Positions 1 to 5,543 of a stretch of 6,009 nucleotides of DNA are shown piece by piece (the first letter of the stretch is position 1; every line of letters begins with the position of its first letter). The stretch comes from Clostridia bacterium. GTDB lineage: Bacteria; Bacillota_A; Clostridia; Peptostreptococcales; JAAYPU01. The DNA lies in NCBI GenBank assembly GCA_022360735.1, contig JAKSCF010000046.1:1-6009 (forward strand), written 5' to 3'. A model generated the notes under the pieces. The model was not told where the DNA came from. It saw nothing but the letters and a program-made list of their open reading frames with translations, and ran no database searches. The translations under genes and the position numbers were made by a program.

Positions 1-603
1 ATGTCTTTTTGATTTTAATACATTGGCTAGAGTTGGTATACGCGGCATACAAAAATCGTGTTTGGGAATAATTACGCATGGTAGATGCCGTTCTGATATA
101 ATCTTTAATTCGTCAAATTGTTGAGCAACCGTAATGGATATCTCATCAATAGCAATAATTTCACTGACATAACCGGCATGCCTTATGCCTAATAGCTCCG
201 CTAGTTCAGGACCTGTCTGCCCTGTACTTCCATCTGACGAATGGTTGCCACATACGATAAGCTTATACTCTCCTGATTGTTTTATGAATTGACTTAACGT
301 ATACGCTGTAGCCAAAACATCGGCCCCTGCAAATGCCTTTGATGTAATCAAGTGGGCTTCGTCCACACCCATGGATAATGCATATCTCAGCCCTGTCTCA
401 TAAAATTTTGGCCCCATACTAATCGCTTCAACATTTGACTCGAGAATTTCGTTACATCTTAGTGCCACTTCAATAGCTACCGTATCATCTTTATTAATTT
501 TCAATGCTTTATTGGTCCTAATCATATTTCCTGTAGATGAATCAAATCCTATATCATCTGTATCCGGAACCGTCTTAACGCACACATATATATTCCCTGC
601 CAT
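1..603 (-). CDS. etfB: Electron transfer flavoprotein beta subunit, canonical type (3' end outside window)
   Basis: The first 201 codons of an EtfB run off the left edge; with a family length near 255-265 aa, about 60 residues are missing. It should carry electrons from the GlcD-like dehydrogenase encoded just upstream. Seen: IYVCVKTVPDTDDIGFDSST (5-24) then GNMIR (25-29), VEAISMGP (58-65), ALSMGVDEAHLITSKAFAGA (75-94), CGNHSSDGSTGQTGPELAEL (118-137) and the EtfB signature end CMPRIPTLANVLKSKR (185-200). Unlike the other EtfB in this window, it keeps the nucleotide-site residues D124, G125, T127 and Q129, and PR at 187-188. The segment with Asp-x-x-Thr-Gly and Arg at 21-29 resembles the N-terminal motif of electron-bifurcating ETFs, in which EtfB binds a second FAD. 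Start is ATG with AGGAGG. An EtfA partner probably follows beyond base 1. Identity is firm; bifurcation is inferred. Confidence 0.93.
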   Translation of the reverse strand, partial: MAGNIYVCVKTVPDTDDIGFDSSTGNMIRTNKALKINKDDTVAIEVALRCNEILESNVEAISMGPKFYETGLRYALSMGVDEAHLITSKAFAGADVLATAYTLSQFIKQSGEYKLIVCGNHSSDGSTGQTGPELAELLGIRHAGYVSEIIAIDEISITVAQQFDELKIISERHLPCVIIPKHDFCMPRIPTLANVLKSKRH

Positions 604-605
604 AA

Positions 606-2093
606 TCACTTATCCTCCTGCCCAGCAAATAAGTGAGGGGAAAATATATGGAGGGGATCAACAATGTTTTTTGTTAATCTCATCTCTTTAAAATAATCCG
701 GGAAAAGTATCCATGCCATCTTTGCATTCAAGACTCCTGTTCCAAACTCTCCGGCATATTGACATTCGCACTGCTTTATATGCATCAGCCATTTTTGTAG
801 TATTTCATTTGCCATTGTTTTCTCTTCTTTATCCTTTGGAAAAAGTCTTACATTGATATGGCCTATGCCTATATGGCTGAGCATCATCATCTGTATATCT
901 TTTTTATGTATATCTTTAGCCATCATCCCAAGGATCTCTTCATATATAGACATGGGTACAATGACATCAAGCCCGGGAATATCAATTGTAATATTTTTGG
1001 GCATCATCTCAATGCATTCTATAGCACAATGCCATATTTTTTTAAATCTGGCCAGCTCATTTGGTGAGGTTGCCACCAAAGCATCCTCTGCATATATGTC
1101 TAAATGTTTATGTATTGCCTCAAGTGACTGTATTAACATATCTTCACTATCATGGCTAATCTCAAGATACATATAGAATGGTTTATCCATATTCATATGA
1201 GGCAAATCTGCGAATGACGTCACAGTCGTTTTAAAAGCATTAATGATATGGATAGTATGACTGTTAAACAAATCTATGGATTTAATACATGTTACTTCCT
1301 CATCTTCAATATCCTTAACAAAATTTATCATTATTTCCGCATCTTCAAAAGGCAACAATACGCCCCACGAATGTGCAGGCTGATACATCAATTTTATTTT
1401 TACTTGTGAAATCACACCCAGGTAACCTTCAGAGCCACAAAATATATCGATTATATGGTCATATTTAAGATCGTTCTTATGCCCGTATAGCATCTTTTGC
1501 TGTATGCTGTTATATTCGGTCTCCTTTCTATCCAATAAAACTGTAGCTTCCCCTAATATTATTTCAATGGATTCTATATAATTGTTTAACTTCCCATAGC
1601 CATAGGCATTACTGCCTGATGTATTACATGCTGTCATTCCTCCTATTGTAGCGGTTGTTTCTGTAGGATTAGGAGGAAAAAAAAGTAAAATATCTGAATG
1701 ACGATAATTTTCTAAGTGAAGTTTGCTTTTCTCACTCCATAAAGATGTGTCAAAGCGTTTAGCTTTAAGGCCTTTTGTAATCTCTTCCAACGTTACGCCC
1801 GCTTCTAGTGTCAAATATCCCTCTTTTTTGTCAGCATCAAATTCGAATTCAAGTACACGATTAAGCTTTTGAGTGGTGATTACCGCCCCTCCTCTGGGTA
1901 CAGCGCCTCCACTGATTCCTGTCCGGTTGCCTTGAACAGTTATTTTTTCCTTTTTTGAGCATAAATTTTTGATAATATCTTTCAAATCATTTACATTTTC
2001 CGGGAAGTAAAATAAATCAGACCATCCCTTTAGCCCTGATTCATCTTTTAGGTATTCCTCATAAGTCTGTTTTTTATCTCTCACAATAACCAT
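606..2093 (-). CDS. FAD-binding oxidoreductase, GlcD / D-lactate dehydrogenase (LctD)-like
   Basis: A 495-aa cytoplasmic flavoprotein (492 aa if it starts at the GTG at 2084) of COG0277, likely oxidising a 2-hydroxyacid and feeding electrons to the EtfB encoded 2 bp downstream and its EtfA partner. The FAD-binding PCMH domain spans about 28-238: ITVQGNRTGISGGAVPRGG (51-69), FPPNPTETTATIGGMTACN (139-157), SGSNAYGYG (159-167) and CGSEGYLGVISQVK (219-232). The FAD-oxidase C-terminal domain spans about 245-490: DIPGLDVIVP (371-380), SHIGIGHINVRLFP (406-419), GEFGTGVLN (448-456) and VDPLHIFSP (478-486). The canonical HxGDGNxH is HIGIGHIN, keeping the first His but changing Asp to Ile and the second His to Asn; canonical GEHG is GEFG. 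In relatives these residues bind a metal and the substrate, so the substrate may be unusual. It has no Fe-S cluster motif. GlcD family plus a neighbouring EtfB recalls LctD of LDH/Etf complexes; actual lactate use is unproven. Confidence 0.92.
   Translation of the reverse strand: MVIVRDKKQTYEEYLKDESGLKGWSDLFYFPENVNDLKDIIKNLCSKKEKITVQGNRTGISGGAVPRGGAVITTQKLNRVLEFEFDADKKEGYLTLEAGVTLEEITKGLKAKRFDTSLWSEKSKLHLENYRHSDILLFFPPNPTETTATIGGMTACNTSGSNAYGYGKLNNYIESIEIILGEATVLLDRKETEYNSIQQKMLYGHKNDLKYDHIIDIFCGSEGYLGVISQVKIKLMYQPAHSWGVLLPFEDAEIMINFVKDIEDEEVTCIKSIDLFNSHTIHIINAFKTTVTSFADLPHMNMDKPFYMYLEISHDSEDMLIQSLEAIHKHLDIYAEDALVATSPNELARFKKIWHCAIECIEMMPKNITIDIPGLDVIVPMSIYEEILGMMAKDIHKKDIQMMMLSHIGIGHINVRLFPKDKEEKTMANEILQKWLMHIKQCECQYAGEFGTGVLNAKMAWILFPDYFKEMRLTKNIVDPLHIFSPHLFAGQEDK
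614..619 (-). promoter_or_regulatory. Ribosome binding site AGGAGG inside the dehydrogenase 3' end
   Basis: A perfect AGGAGG on the minus strand, within the last codons of the GlcD-like gene, lies 10 nt before the ATG at 603-601. The upstream stop at 608-606 is only 2 nt from that ATG, a typical arrangement for coupled translation of a dehydrogenase with its ETF subunit. Confidence 0.85.
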
Positions 2094-3042
2094 CCTCTAA
2101 GTTTCCATCTTCCAATTCTGCAATGAGGTCATGACAATCCGTTTGTATCCCTACATCGGCATATTTAAATATCGGCGCATTTTCATTGGTATTCACTGCA
2201 ATAATGCGTTTGGCATACTTTGCCCCTTCCATAAACGGTCCACTACCCGATATACCAATGGTAATCAATAGTTCCGGCGAAACATTTATACCTGTGGTGC
2301 CAATGAGGTGTGTATGGGTCAGCCATCCGTTCTGTACGATGGGTCTGCTCGCCCCTATTTGAACGCCTAGGGATGACCGTATATTTTTGATGATGCCTAC
2401 TTCTGTGCAATTAGACAATCCCTGCCCTACTGCTATGATAATCTTTGCCTCCAATAACGGATTTTTTTTAATTTGATGTCTTTTAATGATTTTGTAATTA
2501 TCATCCTCTATAATGGTATATTGCATATGTTTAATATCTCCATCATTGTATGTATCAACCGGCACAAACCTTTCAAACTCTTCAGCTTTAACCGTCATGT
2601 ACAGCGGCATTTTTTCTATATCATAAACTGCTGTTACATTTCCGCTATAGATAGGCTTTCTTACAGAAATTCTATCAGTTTCTTTATGAAAGCAGATATT
2701 GGTACAGTTATTGATAGCTGTCGCTTTCTGCCTATAAGCAATACGCGTGCACAGCTCCACTCCTATGATATCATTCTCAAATATGCAAATATCCGGAGGA
2801 CTTTGAGAACACAATTGCTCCAATGTAAGGAGTGTCTCTTCAGGCGTATAACTATACGGCACATGAATTTTTACTATGCCATCGGAATTATACAGCTTGC
2901 AGTTGACCCCTCCGTCAGGAAAAGCGAATAACCAAATTTCACATAAAAATCCCTCGTATCTCATGGTATTAAGTAGAGAGTAAAGATTATATGCTTTGTC
3001 CATATTGTTATCAAACAATACTAATACTGCTCTTTTACTCAA
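2074..3042 (-). CDS. etfA: Electron transfer flavoprotein alpha-subunit-like protein (divergent, YgcQ type)
   Basis: A 322-aa EtfA-family protein, the FAD-carrying partner of the EtfB-like protein encoded immediately upstream. Residues 1-160 correspond to the N-terminal domain. The C-terminal FAD domain starts near 200: IIIAVGQGLS (201-210), GVQIGASRP (226-234), IGTTGINVSPELL (247-259), ITIGISGSGPF (260-270) and AVNTNENAPIFKYADVGI (282-299). The FAD-contacting Arg of GASR (R233) and the Thr of the QTG motif (T250) are kept. The Gln of QTG is T249, and the canonical GISGAIQH is GISGSGPF, so the conserved Gln-His pair is Pro-Phe. Loss of that His, which contacts the flavin in known ETFs, should alter FAD potential or affinity. 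There is no Cys-rich ferredoxin extension. Start is TTG with AGGGAG. The 3' end overlaps the next gene by up to 20 bp, and the C-terminus repeats LEDGN/LEDGY. Family is firm; the altered electron transfer is inferred. Confidence 0.91.
   Translation of the reverse strand: MSKRAVLVLFDNNMDKAYNLYSLLNTMRYEGFLCEIWLFAFPDGGVNCKLYNSDGIVKIHVPYSYTPEETLLTLEQLCSQSPPDICIFENDIIGVELCTRIAYRQKATAINNCTNICFHKETDRISVRKPIYSGNVTAVYDIEKMPLYMTVKAEEFERFVPVDTYNDGDIKHMQYTIIEDDNYKIIKRHQIKKNPLLEAKIIIAVGQGLSNCTEVGIIKNIRSSLGVQIGASRPIVQNGWLTHTHLIGTTGINVSPELLITIGISGSGPFMEGAKYAKRIIAVNTNENAPIFKYADVGIQTDCHDLIAELEDGNLEDGYCER
2094..2098 (-). promoter_or_regulatory. AGAGG ribosome binding site with an ambiguous start
   Basis: AGAGG on the minus strand directly abuts the ATG at 2093-2091, with no spacer. 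The in-frame GTG at 2084-2082 lies 9 nt downstream and is better placed. The dehydrogenase may therefore start at GTG, three codons later, giving an 11-bp instead of a 20-bp overlap with the upstream gene. A weaker GGAAA farther upstream (about 2108-2104) could serve the ATG. Confidence 0.45.
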
Positions 3043-3859
3043 CTGTATTCACTCCCTGTACAGCATTGATTTCATCTTTTATTATCTTTACTGCCTGTTG
3101 GGTAGAATCCACTCTCAACATCTCACATCTTTTGGTTTGCTCTACATTTTGTATTTCTCGTAATGTCTTTTGATTATAACCATCGAAAGGTTCATATTTC
3201 AGAGCATCAAGTGAAACAATATTTATTTTCCTATTTTTTGCTGCTAACTTCTCTTTTAGCGTGCACGATCTTAATGCAGTATTTTCAATATCTCCAACAG
3301 TCACAACAATCGGCTGCATCACTTGTATTTGCTCTTTACTCCCTTTTGTATTATGCTGGATGTATATTCTATTAGGATCACTTTCATCAAAATCTAAAGA
3401 TGTCATGTGCGTGATACAACGTATACCTAATATTTCTGCTGTATACAAAGGTGTCTGCCCATAGTCATAAACTCCTGACTGGCATCCCATCATGATAATA
3501 TCCGGCAAGCCCGTTTTTTCTATATATAATGATATGAGCTTAGCTATTATGTACGGAGCATTATTTTCGGAATGTCCATAAGCAATCCTCGTAACCGAGC
3601 TTACTTCATAAGCCAAATAATTTTTCAATAATCTATCTACAGACGAATCTCCAATAGATAATATATGGATATCGCAAGGGTCACCAGTGTTGTTATATTT
3701 CCCCATAAACCTCAAGGCACATTCCAAGGCATAATCATCAAAACAATTAGCAATCCGATTTGCATAATCTATCCATAAAGTATTATTGTCAACCGTCCAA
3801 TCGGAAGATAATACCGTATCATAATCAGGAACTTGTTTAATACATACGAGTATTTTCAA
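3035..3859 (-). CDS. etfB: Electron transfer flavoprotein beta-subunit-like protein (divergent, YgcR type)
   Basis: A 274-aa EtfB-family protein, about 10-20 aa longer than usual, expected to pair with the EtfA-like protein encoded next and accept electrons from the YgcU-like flavoprotein. The N-terminus MKILVCIKQVPD is typical of EtfB. The nucleotide-site loop is at 125-137 (GCQSGVYDYGQTP), followed by AEILGI. Canonical EtfB has DGDTAQ here; aligned to it, this protein keeps the second Asp (D132) and Gln (Q135), while the first Asp, the Gly and the Thr become V, Y and Y. Residues 181-211 match the EtfB region ending in AxK, but the usual PR is LR (196-197). From memory the GCQS...GQTP loop resembles E. 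coli YgcR. Start is TTG with a GAGGA site. The stop overlaps the etfA-like start by 8 bp, so translation is probably coupled. ETF membership is firm; whether it binds AMP, a second FAD or nothing is unclear. Confidence 0.9.
   Translation of the reverse strand: MKILVCIKQVPDYDTVLSSDWTVDNNTLWIDYANRIANCFDDYALECALRFMGKYNNTGDPCDIHILSIGDSSVDRLLKNYLAYEVSSVTRIAYGHSENNAPYIIAKLISLYIEKTGLPDIIMMGCQSGVYDYGQTPLYTAEILGIRCITHMTSLDFDESDPNRIYIQHNTKGSKEQIQVMQPIVVTVGDIENTALRSCTLKEKLAAKNRKINIVSLDALKYEPFDGYNQKTLREIQNVEQTKRCEMLRVDSTQQAVKIIKDEINAVQGVNTVE
3052..3057 (-). promoter_or_regulatory. Ribosome binding site AGGGAG supporting a TTG start
   Basis: AGGGAG on the minus strand, inside the end of the upstream gene, lies 9 nt before the TTG at 3042-3040. 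It decides the start of the EtfA-like gene and fits translational coupling across the 8-bp overlap. Confidence 0.7.
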
Positions 3860-3866
3860 AATGATT

Positions 3867-3871
3867 TCCTC
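3867..3871 (-). promoter_or_regulatory. Ribosome binding site supporting a TTG start
   Basis: GAGGA on the minus strand lies 7 nt upstream of the TTG at 3859-3857. No in-frame ATG or GTG is better placed, and the encoded protein begins exactly like EtfB proteins (KILVCIKQVPD), which supports TTG as the start. Confidence 0.7.
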
Positions 3872-3879
3872 ACTTTAAC

Positions 3880-5295
3880 TCATTCTTTTGGTAATAGAGT
3901 TGCTTGATTCATAATTCCTTTTGGGTCTAATGCTTCTTTCATTTTTTCTAGGATGACATATGATGATTCATGTTCTTGCTCCATCCATTTCGTCCTATAT
4001 TTCCCTACACCATGATGATGTCCAATACTTCCACCATGTTTGAGGGTCTCTCCCATGACAATGTCGTAACATTTATCAAATATTTTTCGGTAATCCTCAG
4101 AGCCTTTATATCTGATTACAAAATACATATTCGTCCCCTGTACGTAGCTATGTGATGAATGTGCACTACACTGAGTGACGCCATCAATTTCTTCAATCCC
4201 ACGTGCCGCCACTGATTTATATATTTTTCCTATATCGCTCCAATTCGCTGATACTTCAATGGATTCTCCGACCTCTCCTTTTTCTTGATGGCGAAATTTA
4301 TTATAAGCAACATCATTTCTATGCTCAAACCACACATCTACAAGCTTCGAGCCGATTTTACGACAATCATAATTTTCACATATGGTTTCAATGGCGTTTC
4401 CTGTCAGCCTTGCCATTCCCTCAGGTCCGTGAGCAACAAGGATTAAAAGAGATTCTCCTTCTTCCATAAACTGTTGATAAGTCAACTCTGCTTCGACTTC
4501 GTCATGTAACCTGACAACACTTGGTTTCCAACCTTGCTGCATAATCTCCCTGATGACCTCTAAGCCAATATCCATATTTTTTACGCCATATGCACACTGC
4601 CATTTATCAGCCGGCAATTTGAATAATTTCAGAGTGACTTCTGTAATATATGCCAATGCCCCTTCACTTCCTAAAAAAATATGTCTTAAGTCAGGTCCTG
4701 TAGCTCTTCTAGGAACATTCTTAATTCTTACTATTTCGCCATTGGGCATAACAGCTTCCAATCCTACTAAAAGATCTTCTATACCTCCATACAACGTTGA
4801 CAATTGACCGCAGCTTCTTGTAGCAACCAGTCCTCCCAGATGTGCTAAAGGAAGAGACTGCGGAAAATGCCCTGTCGTATAGCCTCTCAAATTACAATAG
4901 CCTTCAAGATATTCTAGTGGTGTACCACATTTTGCTGTAACAAGAAAGTTTTCCGTATCGAAACTGACAATTTCGTTCATGAGCGACCCGTCTAAAACCA
5001 AGCCGCCCTCTGATGTTATGATGCCTCCTGTAACACAAGACTTTCCTGTCACTGGCACAATATTGACGTTTTTCTTATTTAACAGTGAAATCACCTCTGA
5101 GACTTCTTGTGTTGAATGTACTTTAACAACACCCATAGGTTTTTCTTCCACGTAGTCTTCATAGTATTGTTCATATCTACTGTAACCAATCCAGTCCACA
5201 CTATTTTCTTTTAATGTCTGTAGGTCTGTAATGACACTTTCATCTCCTACGATTTGTTTTAACTCCTTGAGAATGTTCTCTTGATTGTTTCCCAT
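3880..5295 (-). CDS. ygcU: FAD-linked oxidoreductase, YgcU / alkyl-DHAP-synthase-like
   Basis: Cytoplasmic flavoprotein of 471 aa in the PCMH/VAO superfamily (COG0277), probably oxidising a hydroxylated substrate and passing electrons to the ETF-like pair encoded next. The FAD-binding half runs from about residue 50 to 228: a pyrophosphate loop near PVTGKSCVTGG (81-91), FPQSLPLAHLGGLVATR (144-160), YGGIEDLLVGLEAVMPNG (169-186) and the GSEGALAYITEV motif (209-220). The C-terminal cap includes HSSHSYVQGTNMYFV (379-393), GGSIGHHHGVGK (421-432) and LDPKGIMN (456-463). The triple His is typical of the alkyl-DHAP synthase group. From memory, the GYTTGH, RSxGQxSTLYG, NVPRRAxGPD and HSSHSYxxGTNMYFV stretches match E. 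coli YgcU, an uncharacterised protein also encoded near EtfA/EtfB-like genes (ygcQ, ygcR). The start is ATG after AGGAGG. It ends 20 bp before the EtfB-like gene. Family is firm; substrate is unknown. Ether-lipid synthesis is unlikely in this ETF context. Confidence 0.93.
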   Translation of the reverse strand: MGNNQENILKELKQIVGDESVITDLQTLKENSVDWIGYSRYEQYYEDYVEEKPMGVVKVHSTQEVSEVISLLNKKNVNIVPVTGKSCVTGGIITSEGGLVLDGSLMNEIVSFDTENFLVTAKCGTPLEYLEGYCNLRGYTTGHFPQSLPLAHLGGLVATRSCGQLSTLYGGIEDLLVGLEAVMPNGEIVRIKNVPRRATGPDLRHIFLGSEGALAYITEVTLKLFKLPADKWQCAYGVKNMDIGLEVIREIMQQGWKPSVVRLHDEVEAELTYQQFMEEGESLLILVAHGPEGMARLTGNAIETICENYDCRKIGSKLVDVWFEHRNDVAYNKFRHQEKGEVGESIEVSANWSDIGKIYKSVAARGIEEIDGVTQCSAHSSHSYVQGTNMYFVIRYKGSEDYRKIFDKCYDIVMGETLKHGGSIGHHHGVGKYRTKWMEQEHESSYVILEKMKEALDPKGIMNQATLLPKE

Positions 5296-5302
5296 GATTA
5301 TT

Positions 5303-5308
5303 CCTCCT
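5303..5308 (-). promoter_or_regulatory. Strong ribosome binding site AGGAGG for the YgcU-like gene
   Basis: A perfect AGGAGG on the minus strand lies 7 nt upstream of the ATG at 5295-5293. It fixes the start of the first structural gene of the operon. Confidence 0.9.
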
Positions 5309-5347
5309 AGTCATTGATGTTACATGATTTTTACAAAATTAATAACA

Positions 5348-5376
5348 AGTATGCCCTTTGGTTTATGTGTTGGCAA
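5348..5376 (-). promoter_or_regulatory. Candidate sigma-70-type promoter of the operon
   Basis: On the minus strand, TTGCCA (5376-5371; 5 of 6 matches to TTGACA) is followed after exactly 17 bp by CATACT (5353-5348; 4 of 6 matches to TATAAT). Transcription would start near 5341, leaving a leader of about 45 nt before the ATG at 5295. The weak -10 fits an activator-dependent promoter. Other TTG-starting hexamers occur in this AT-rich gap (for example TTGTTA near 5347), so this is the best candidate and not a proven one. Confidence 0.45.
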
Positions 5377-5381
5377 TAGTC

Positions 5382-5393
5382 TAACAGTTGTTA
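5382..5393. repeat. 12-bp palindrome TAACA-(2)-TGTTA
   Basis: A perfect inverted repeat with arms TAACA and TGTTA around a 2-bp centre (TAACAGTTGTTA on the plus strand). It overlaps the promoter-proximal ATAAC repeat and lies 5 bp upstream of the proposed -35 box. It could be a dimeric protein-binding site or simply part of the repeat above. It is short enough to arise by chance. Confidence 0.3.
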
Positions 5394-5435
5394 TCCTTAT
5401 TTAAAATGTAGTTATCAATTCTCTTCATGTGTTAT
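5390..5435 (-). promoter_or_regulatory. Three direct ATAAC repeats, candidate AraC-type operator
   Basis: Read on the minus strand, ATAAC occurs at 5435-5431, 5415-5411 and 5394-5390, so the steps are 20 and 21 bp, close to two helical turns. The flanks agree partly: AATAACACA, GATAACTAC and GATAACAAC. The last copy ends 13 bp upstream of the proposed -35 hexamer. AraC/XylS proteins commonly bind direct repeats about 21 bp apart just upstream of -35, and such a gene lies immediately upstream. The repeats and spacing are seen directly; the operator role is inferred. AT-rich DNA yields short repeats by chance, so confidence is moderate. Confidence 0.45.
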
Positions 5436-5543
5436 TCTGCTTTTTTTGGAGCAACAGTCATAGATGTTGACTCAAATCTCCTGTGACACCGAAGATATCT
5501 TTGTTTTTGTTTAACGATATGAAACAATGACCATCTGCCATCG

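Larger units (their letters stand above)
5296..5543 (-). promoter_or_regulatory. Intergenic regulatory region between araC-type gene and dehydrogenase operon
   Basis: This 248-bp AT-rich gap holds no convincing gene. In transcription order it contains an imperfect hairpin followed by an A-run, not a T-run (5473-5441), three spaced ATAAC repeats (5435-5390), a promoter-like pair of hexamers (5376-5348), a leader of about 45 nt and a strong ribosome binding site (5308-5303). I see no intrinsic terminator after the regulator gene, so read-through from it into the operon is possible. I see no riboswitch-like conserved core, and no CcpA cre site stood out. Confidence 0.6.

Noticed and set aside
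853..1176. Plus-strand reading frame of 107 codons that looks hydrophobic
   Set aside because: It is antisense to the conserved C-terminal domain of the GlcD-like gene. The hydrophobicity follows from the complement of its Met/Ile/Asp-rich codons.
2087..2118. Small tandem repeat at the C-terminus of the EtfA-like protein (LEDGN/LEDGY)
   Set aside because: Two five-residue units with differing codons, at the end of a gene that overlaps the next start. It probably reflects the embedded ribosome binding site or chance, not a functional repeat.
2473..2931. Plus-strand reading frame of 152 codons
   Set aside because: It lies entirely antisense to the EtfA-like gene, whose protein has clear family motifs. 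The antisense product is rich in Ile/Cys/His with no domain pattern and no convincing ribosome binding site.
5441..5473. Possible terminator: arms GAGTCAAC and GTTGCTC (one bulge, 10-nt loop) beside a homopolymer run
   Set aside because: For minus-strand transcription the hairpin is followed by A residues, not T. For plus-strand transcription the T-run precedes the hairpin. It does not form an intrinsic terminator in either direction.
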